Source: Planococcus halotolerans
GTDB taxonomy: Bacteria; Bacillota; Bacilli; Bacillales_A; Planococcaceae
Direction of reading: 5' to 3'
Assembly (NCBI RefSeq): GCF_003289955.1
Contig: NZ_QLZR01000007.1
Coordinates: 118,920 to 182,919, forward strand
DNA length: 64,000 nucleotides
Shown: one piece after another, positions 59,512-64,000 of the stretch
Numbering within the stretch: position 1 is the first letter of the stretch
How the letters are laid out: every line of letters begins with the position of its first letter
Translations under genes and position numbers: made by a program
The notes under the pieces: model-generated
What the model was told of the DNA's origin: nothing
Database searches by the model: none
Seen by the model: the letters and a program-made list of their open reading frames with translations, nothing else

Positions 59512-59990
59512 TCTAAGCCGGGATATCCCTGCTGGCGCAGCGCTTCATACATCAGGATCGCAGCGGTATTGGAAAGATTCAAGGAACGGATATTATCATT
59601 CATCGGAATCCGCAGGCAATGATCCGGATTCGCTTCTAGCAATTCCGGCGGCAAACCTTTCGTTTCCTGGCCGAACACGAAGAAATGATCTTTTTCCTGA
59701 TCCGAAAAATCGAATGTCGTATGCGGTTTGGAACCGAATTTTGTAATGTAATAAAACTCGCCTTCCGGATAACTGTCAAACAGCTCCTGCAAAGAATCAT
59801 GATACGTCAAATCCACATGCTCCCAATAATCCAACCCCGCACGTTTCAACATTTTATCATCAGTCGAAAATCCAAGCGGCCGGACCAAATGCAATCTGAC
59901 TCCTGTCCCAGCGCACGAACGCGCGATATTTCCTGTATTCGCCGGTATCAACGGCTGATATAAAACAATATTAATGGCCACTCTCTTCAC
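59508..59990 (-). CDS. trmL: tRNA (cytidine/uridine-34-2'-O)-methyltransferase TrmL
   Basis: A 160-residue SPOUT methyltransferase that 2'-O-methylates the wobble base of tRNA-Leu. 'YQPLIPANTGNIARSCAGTG' near the N-terminus and knot motifs 'FVFGQETKGLPPELLE' and 'IPMNDNIRSLNLSNTAAILM' are diagnostic. GTG 59990 abuts the queG stop; GTG 59981 would give the more usual 'MAINIVLYQP' start but has poorer RBS spacing. Co-transcribed with queG; notably both modify tRNA anticodon position 34. Confidence 0.92.
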   Translation of the reverse strand: MKRVAINIVLYQPLIPANTGNIARSCAGTGVRLHLVRPLGFSTDDKMLKRAGLDYWEHVDLTYHDSLQELFDSYPEGEFYYITKFGSKPHTTFDFSDQEKDHFFVFGQETKGLPPELLEANPDHCLRIPMNDNIRSLNLSNTAAILMYEALRQQGYPGLE

Positions 59991-61136
59991 TTATCCTTTC
60001 GATTCTTCAGCAAAAAATGCCAATCCTTTTTGAATTTCCTCCAGCACTTCGCTGTCTTTTTCCTGTTCTTCTGCCTTCTTCAAAGCATGGAGCCCTTCAG
60101 CCGTGCCAATTTTTCCGATGGCCCAGGCTGCCGTACCGCGGATAACCGGACGTTCATCCGATTCCAGCAAATCAATCAATGCCGGCACAGCGCTTACTTC
60201 CTTGAAATGCGCCAAAGCGAGTATCGCATTGCGTTGAATCGGCTTTTTCCCTCTCCATGAACCGGATACATAACCGAATTTCTCTTTGAACTCCCGGTTC
60301 GATATCTTCAGTAAAGGCTCAAGCAATGGCTTGGCTATTTCCGGATCGGGTTCAAATTCGGCATGAATCTGGTTCGCTTTCCGTTTATTTTTCGGACAAA
60401 CTGTCTGGCAGGTGTCACAGCCATATAGTCGATTGCCGATTTTCGAACGGAATTCATCCGGCATAAAGCCTTTCGTCTGTGTTAAAAAAGAAATGCAGCG
60501 CTGGGCGTTCAACTGCCCGCCTTCAACAATGGCTCCTGTCGGACAGGTATCAATGCATAGCCGGCAATCGCCGCATTGATCTTCCATCGGTTCATTCAGC
60601 GTAAACGGGATATTGGTGATCATTTCCCCCAGATAGACATAAGAGCCGAATTCCGGCGTAATGATATTGGTGTTCTTCGCACTCCAACCAATTCCCGCGC
60701 GCTCAGCGACGGCCCGGTCGGACAATTCTCCTGTATCCACCATCGAACGCATGCGTGCATCCGGATAATGCGCTGCGATGAACGCTTCCAGCAAAGTCAG
60801 CCGCTCACGCAAAGCTGCATGATAATCTTTGCCCCAGGACGAACGTGAAAAAATACCCCGGCGCGCCCCTTTTGTTCCTTGCGGCGCATCGTTCATTTTT
60901 GATGGATATGCAATCGCGATTGCTATGATCGTCACCGCTTCTTCCAGCAGCAGCTCTGGATGCGTCCGTTTTTCGACGTCCGGTTCTTCAAATCCTGACT
61001 GATACTGCAACTGCTGCTGCCGTATCAATTGATGCTTCAAATTAAAGAAAGGTTCCGCTGAAGCAAAACCGATTTTATCTATTCCGATTTCCGAGGCATA
61101 AGCAACGAGCTCTTTTTGAAATTGTTCAAGATTCAT
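59991..61136 (-). CDS. queG: Epoxyqueuosine reductase QueG
   Basis: A 381-residue cobalamin/Fe-S enzyme performing the last step of queuosine synthesis on tRNA. Two 4Fe-4S motifs: 'CGDCRLCIDTCPTGAI' and 'CDTCQTVCPKNKR', with the separate cysteine of 'AQRCISFLTQTKG'. The N-terminal B12-binding DUF1730 region holds 'SMVDTGELSDRAVAERAGIG'. The C-terminal HEAT-like repeats (about 300-375; 'AWAIGKIGTAEGLHALKKA') occur in the longer Firmicute form. It starts at ATG 61136 and is followed at once by trmL. Confidence 0.93.
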   Translation of the reverse strand: MNLEQFQKELVAYASEIGIDKIGFASAEPFFNLKHQLIRQQQLQYQSGFEEPDVEKRTHPELLLEEAVTIIAIAIAYPSKMNDAPQGTKGARRGIFSRSSWGKDYHAALRERLTLLEAFIAAHYPDARMRSMVDTGELSDRAVAERAGIGWSAKNTNIITPEFGSYVYLGEMITNIPFTLNEPMEDQCGDCRLCIDTCPTGAIVEGGQLNAQRCISFLTQTKGFMPDEFRSKIGNRLYGCDTCQTVCPKNKRKANQIHAEFEPDPEIAKPLLEPLLKISNREFKEKFGYVSGSWRGKKPIQRNAILALAHFKEVSAVPALIDLLESDERPVIRGTAAWAIGKIGTAEGLHALKKAEEQEKDSEVLEEIQKGLAFFAEESKG

Positions 61137-61203
61137 GCTGATAACCCCTTCATTGAATATATGATACGATAATGTAAATTACTAATGCGAAAGGATGAGT
61201 GCA

Positions 61204-61866
61204 GTGGAAACAACAGTCGATCCCCGTATTTCTGAAATTCTTTCTGATTTTAAAGTTGGAATCATTCATTATAACAATATCACCGTTTCCGATTCTCCTC
61301 AAATGTTAAAGGGCCGTCTCCAGCTTTTTCAGGAACAATTATTCTTTGACCTGGAGGATAAAGAGCTGTCCGATTTTCCAGGTCTGCTCGAATGGAAAGT
61401 TAACTGGAAAGCGCTTGGTGCGGACCCGAATCGCTATCGCCCTTCGGCAGAAGCTCTGTTCCGGAGAGTCAAGAAACAAAATTATCTCACTCCAGTCCAT
61501 TCCGGTGTCGATATGAATAACTTTCTTTCGCTTCAATATGAAATTCCGCTGGGGCTGTATGATGCCGATAAAATTGAAGGCGATGTCACCATAACAATTG
61601 GAACTGAAAATGATCAATATGAAGGCATCAATAACCGGCTGAATACATTAGCCTATATACTTATCACAAAAGACCAGCAAGGTGCATTCGGCAGCCCTTT
61701 CGTGGATTCAAAACGGACTGCTGTAACCGAACAGACAACAAACGCATTGCATGTCTTTTATCTGCGCCCTTCCATGGACCGCGATACAGCACTCGAACTT
61801 CTCGCAGCCGCCGCCAATATGTTTACAGGAATCAACGGCGGAGAAGCAGATTTTTATGTCATCTGA
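61204..61866 (+). CDS. B3/B4 tRNA-binding-domain protein
   Basis: A 220-residue protein of the B3/4 domain family (PheT editing-domain-like). 'LLEWKVNWKALGADPNRYRP' and 'AEALFRRVKKQ' then 'VHSGVDMNNFLSLQYEIPLG' (each quoted in part) are typical. Such stand-alone proteins may deacylate mischarged tRNA or bind amino-acyl groups (family inference). GTG 61204 lies eight bases after AAAGGA and is preferred over ATG 61195, which overlaps the RBS. It is divergent from queG. Confidence 0.82.
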   Translation: METTVDPRISEILSDFKVGIIHYNNITVSDSPQMLKGRLQLFQEQLFFDLEDKELSDFPGLLEWKVNWKALGADPNRYRPSAEALFRRVKKQNYLTPVHSGVDMNNFLSLQYEIPLGLYDADKIEGDVTITIGTENDQYEGINNRLNTLAYILITKDQQGAFGSPFVDSKRTAVTEQTTNALHVFYLRPSMDRDTALELLAAAANMFTGINGGEADFYVI

Positions 61867-61867
61867 C

Positions 61868-61910
61868 AATATGCCTGAGCCGGTTAACGCTGCTCAGGCA
61901 TATTTCTTTT
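61868..61910 (+). terminator. Intrinsic terminator of the B3/B4 gene
   Basis: 12-pair stem ATATGCCTGAGC/GCTCAGGCATAT followed by TTTCTTTT. Confidence 0.88.
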
Positions 61911-61968
61911 CGGTCAGCGCTTACATGCAGTACACTCGGATTAATCATAATAAAAGAGGGATCCGCCA

Positions 61969-63015
61969 TTGAAACCTATATATACTGATGTAATTCAATT
62001 CCGGGGAAGCCATTACGACTTCGGCTATATGCAAGGATTAAAATTGAAAGATTCGTTTATCCTGCCAAATCGCCGAAAACAATTCGGCACCTCAAACCGC
62101 CATTTGATGATTAACGAAAAAGAAGCGCGAGATATGCTTTTAACATACGCCCCAAGAATCTGGGAAGAAATCAACGGCCTGGCTGATGCGCTCGGCTGGA
62201 ACATGCACGACGCCATTCGTGAATTCGGCGGTTATTACCTCGAATATACAAGAAGTGGCTGTTCCATTTTAACAGGCACTGATTTTATGGTGCGCAATTA
62301 TGACAGTTCACCCCAAGGCTATGAGGGAAGATTTGCGCTTTACCAGCCTACTGACGGGGGCTATGCAACAATTGGCCCCACTATGCAAATCACTGGACGC
62401 ACCGATGGGCTCAATGAAAAAGGGCTATCGATGGGCTATAACTTCATCAATCGCCGAAATTCAGAAGATGGATTCATCTGCAATATGATCGGGCGTCTTA
62501 TACTCGAGAATTGTACAGACGTTGGTGAAGCTATTGAACTGCTTGAAGAACTGCCACACCGCCGCTCGTTCAGCTATGTTCTTCTGGACCGCAGCGGAAG
62601 ATCAGTTGTTGTAGAAGCTTCTCCCCGTTCTGTTGTCGTCCGGGAAGCTTCTGTATCAACCAACCATTTTGAATTGCTGACAGAAGAAAACCGCTATCAA
62701 TCCGATGACTCAAAGCGTCGTGAGCAAGCTCTATTAACTCACAAAAATCAGACTGATGACGCCTACAGTGCTTTTAGGCTCCTAAACGATCTGGACAGCG
62801 GTGTTTTCTCGATGAAGTACAGTACCGCATCCGGAACCTTGCATACCGCTTCTTATTTCCCACATAGCCTGGAAGTAGGATTTGCACTTGGACCTGATCG
62901 CCTACCATTAATGATGGATTTCCAAAAATGGGTTGATGGTGAACGACTATATGCAAAACGCATCAATGGAAAAATAGACACCCACTTGCCTTTTGCGCAT
63001 ATGTCGGAAATGTAA
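61969..63015 (+). CDS. C45/Ntn-type amidohydrolase (acyl-CoA:6-APA acyltransferase-like)
   Basis: A 348-residue Ntn-hydrolase related to the C45 peptidase/choloylglycine hydrolase clan. The likely nucleophile is the internal Cys of 'YTRSGCSILTGTDFMVRNYD' (about residue 97), which would be exposed by autocleavage at Gly-Cys in maturing members. 'GRTDGLNEKGLSMGYNFI' and 'VEASPRSVVVREA' match the family. The substrate (linear amide such as an N-acyl amino acid or beta-lactam-related compound) cannot be inferred. TTG 61969 follows AGAGGG. Confidence 0.78.
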   Translation: MKPIYTDVIQFRGSHYDFGYMQGLKLKDSFILPNRRKQFGTSNRHLMINEKEARDMLLTYAPRIWEEINGLADALGWNMHDAIREFGGYYLEYTRSGCSILTGTDFMVRNYDSSPQGYEGRFALYQPTDGGYATIGPTMQITGRTDGLNEKGLSMGYNFINRRNSEDGFICNMIGRLILENCTDVGEAIELLEELPHRRSFSYVLLDRSGRSVVVEASPRSVVVREASVSTNHFELLTEENRYQSDDSKRREQALLTHKNQTDDAYSAFRLLNDLDSGVFSMKYSTASGTLHTASYFPHSLEVGFALGPDRLPLMMDFQKWVDGERLYAKRINGKIDTHLPFAHMSEM

Positions 63016-63042
63016 TTAATAAATCCAGTGCATATCAAGATA

Positions 63043-63078
63043 GAAAAAAGCCCTGACTATTGGTCAGGGCTTTTTTCG
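63043..63078. terminator. Bidirectional terminator between the C45-type gene and the tRNA cluster
   Basis: Eight-pair stem GCCCTGAC/GTCAGGGC with five-base loop and flanking A6/T6 runs. Confidence 0.9.
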
Positions 63079-63107
63079 GCTTACCGCTTGGCATACGGTA
63101 AGGATAA

Positions 63108-63191
63108 TACCGGCGGTCGGGGTCGAACCGACACTCCCGTGAAGGAACGGGATTTTGAGTCCCGCGCGTCTGCCAATTCCGCCACGCCGGC
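63108..63191 (-). tRNA. tRNA-Leu (anticodon CAA)
   Basis: 84 bases with a long variable arm typical of class II tRNA-Leu. Anticodon loop CTCAAAA; T-loop GGTTCGACCCC. CCA is not encoded. Last gene of the cluster. Confidence 0.95.
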
Positions 63192-63200
63192 AAAATATAA

Positions 63201-63274
63201 TGGAGGCGGCAACCGGACTCGAACCGGTGATAAGGGTGTTGCAGACCCATGCCTTACCACTTGGCTATGCCGCC
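63201..63274 (-). tRNA. tRNA-Cys (anticodon GCA)
   Basis: 74 bases including encoded CCA; acceptor stem GGCGGCA/TGCCGCC; anticodon loop CTGCAAC. Confidence 0.95.
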
Positions 63275-63280
63275 AATTTT

Positions 63281-63355
63281 TGGAGCGGAAGACGGGGGTC
63301 GAACCCGCGACCTCCACCTTGGCAAGGTGGCGTTCTACCACTGAACTACTTCCGC
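63281..63355 (-). tRNA. tRNA-Gly (anticodon GCC)
   Basis: 75 bases with CCA; acceptor GCGGAAG/CTTCCGC; anticodon loop TTGCCAA. Confidence 0.95.
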
Positions 63356-63362
63356 ATACAAG

Positions 63363-63434
63363 CTGGGGTACCTGGATTCGAACCAGGGCATGACGGGATC
63401 AAAACCCGTTGCCTTACCGCTTGGCTATACCCCA
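63363..63434 (-). tRNA. tRNA-Gln (anticodon TTG)
   Basis: 72 bases, CCA not encoded; acceptor TGGGGTA/TACCCCA; anticodon loop TTTTGAT. Confidence 0.95.
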
Positions 63435-63443
63435 ATAATAAGA

Positions 63444-63520
63444 TGGGGCGGACGAGGGGAATTGAACCCCCGAATGCCGGAATCACAATCCGGTGCGTTA
63501 ACCACTTCGCCACGACCGCC
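63444..63520 (-). tRNA. tRNA-His (anticodon GTG), copy 2
   Basis: 77 bases with G-1 opposite C73 and encoded CCA; anticodon loop TTGTGAT. The acceptor stem has a U-U opposition at the fifth pair. Differs from the other copy by one base (A for G just after the anticodon arm). Confidence 0.94.
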
Positions 63521-63561
63521 ACGTTATTATTTTATAAGTGCATTAAATTATGAATGATAAA

Positions 63562-63638
63562 TGGGGCGGACGAGGGGAATTGAACCCCCGAGTGCCGGAA
63601 TCACAATCCGGTGCGTTAACCACTTCGCCACGACCGCC
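63562..63638 (-). tRNA. tRNA-His (anticodon GTG), copy 1
   Basis: 77 bases, nearly identical to the copy at 63444; same acceptor U-U opposition. Tandem duplication. Confidence 0.94.
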
Positions 63639-63662
63639 AAGAAATATATTTTTTTATAAAAA

Positions 63663-63736
63663 TGGCAGGGGCAGTAGGAATCGAACCCACATCGGAGGTT
63701 TTGGAGACCTCTGTTCTACCGTTAAACTATGCCCCT
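63663..63736 (-). tRNA. tRNA-Trp (anticodon CCA)
   Basis: 74 bases with encoded CCA; acceptor AGGGGCA/TGCCCCT; anticodon loop CTCCAAA. Confidence 0.95.
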
Positions 63737-63742
63737 AAAAAC

Positions 63743-63826
63743 TGGTGGTGGGGGGCAGATTCGAACTGCCGAACCCGAAGGAGCGGATTTACAGTCCGCC
63801 GCGTTTAGCCACTTCGCTACCCCACC
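63743..63826 (-). tRNA. tRNA-Tyr (anticodon GTA)
   Basis: 84 bases, class II long variable arm, encoded CCA; anticodon loop CTGTAAA; acceptor GGTGGGG/CCCCACC. Confidence 0.95.
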
Positions 63827-63829
63827 GTG

Positions 63830-63905
<76 letters not shown>

Positions 63906-63924
63906 ATGGAGAAAATAAAAAATA

Positions 63925-64000
63925 TGGTGGGTCAGGACGGAATCGAACCGCCGACACTTAGAGCTTCAATCTAATGCTCTACCGACTGAGCTACTGACCC
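63925..64000 (-). tRNA. tRNA-Phe (anticodon GAA)
   Basis: 76 bases with encoded CCA; acceptor GGGTCAG/CTGACCC; anticodon loop ATTGAAG. Its 5' end coincides with the window edge, so the cluster probably continues beyond. Confidence 0.94.

Noticed and set aside
63028..63738. Several reading frames of 60-130 codons across the tRNA cluster on both strands
   Set aside because: They lie over ten well-formed tRNA genes, have no RBS and show tRNA-derived pseudo-protein sequence.

Overview
The window looks like a chromosomal segment of a Bacillales bacterium, most likely a Planococcaceae member (Planococcus, Planomicrobium or Sporosarcina-like). This is inferred from moderate GC, AGGAGG-type ribosome binding sites, frequent GTG/TTG starts, intrinsic terminators, sigma-A and sigma-B promoters, and synteny with the yhf-hem-yha-yhe and yhc regions of Bacillus subtilis. 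There is no rRNA, prophage, CRISPR array or transposase.

Layout. 1-7.5 kb (minus strand): start of an S9 peptidase, a FadR-type-operator-controlled acyl-CoA ligase, a BceRSAB-like peptide-antibiotic module and a lipoate ligase. 7.6-13.6 kb: yhfH, hemE-hemH with a YtkA-like lipoprotein where hemY would be expected, heme monooxygenase hmoB, a Na+/Ca2+-exchanger-type protein and an M20 amidohydrolase. 13.6-20.8 kb: ecsAB, a ~0.5 kb repeat element with inverted termini, hit, trpP with a probable TRAP site, yhaH, hpr/scoC, two small membrane-protein genes, a nested intergenic repeat and prsA. 20.8-31.1 kb: yhaONM, yhaQP, a YhzD-like gene, enoyl-CoA hydratase, yheA, yheB and yheE. 31.2-36.5 kb: a BmrCD-like heterodimeric exporter behind a leader-peptide attenuator, then a UspA gene and a degenerate LMW-phosphatase-like gene, each with a sigma-B-type promoter. 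36.5-45.1 kb: chrA-kynU-kynB, a CorC-type protein, a cation diffusion facilitator, an orphan membrane protein, MscS and DUF2254. 45.2-49 kb: P450, and an APH-like kinase/acyl-CoA dehydrogenase pair resembling LvaA/LvaC. 49-63 kb: an RsgA paralogue behind a second leader-peptide attenuator, an AirSR/YhcYZ-like two-component system, pgcA, yhcX, bdbC/bdbA, a pseudouridine synthase, an aldo-keto reductase, queG-trmL, a B3/B4 protein and a C45-type hydrolase. 63.1-64 kb: ten tRNA genes on the minus strand.

The most notable observation is a pair of independent ribosome-mediated attenuators. Each has a strong RBS, a 22-23 codon leader ORF, mutually exclusive hairpins and an intrinsic terminator. One precedes a multidrug ABC exporter (34.98-35.16 kb), as expected by analogy with bmrB. 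The other precedes a circularly permuted RsgA-type ribosome GTPase (49.15-49.31 kb). The second suggests a ribosome-maturation or rescue GTPase induced when translation stalls, which I do not recognise as described. Other points are a repeat inserted inside another copy of the same repeat, a TIR-bounded MITE-like element, a terminator stem that also carries a FadR-like site and the next gene's RBS, and a likely 4-hydroxyacyl-CoA catabolic pair.

All calls come from reading the sequence and from family knowledge. No database search or folding program was run. Start codons were chosen from RBS spacing and family N-termini where the longest reading frame was implausible.
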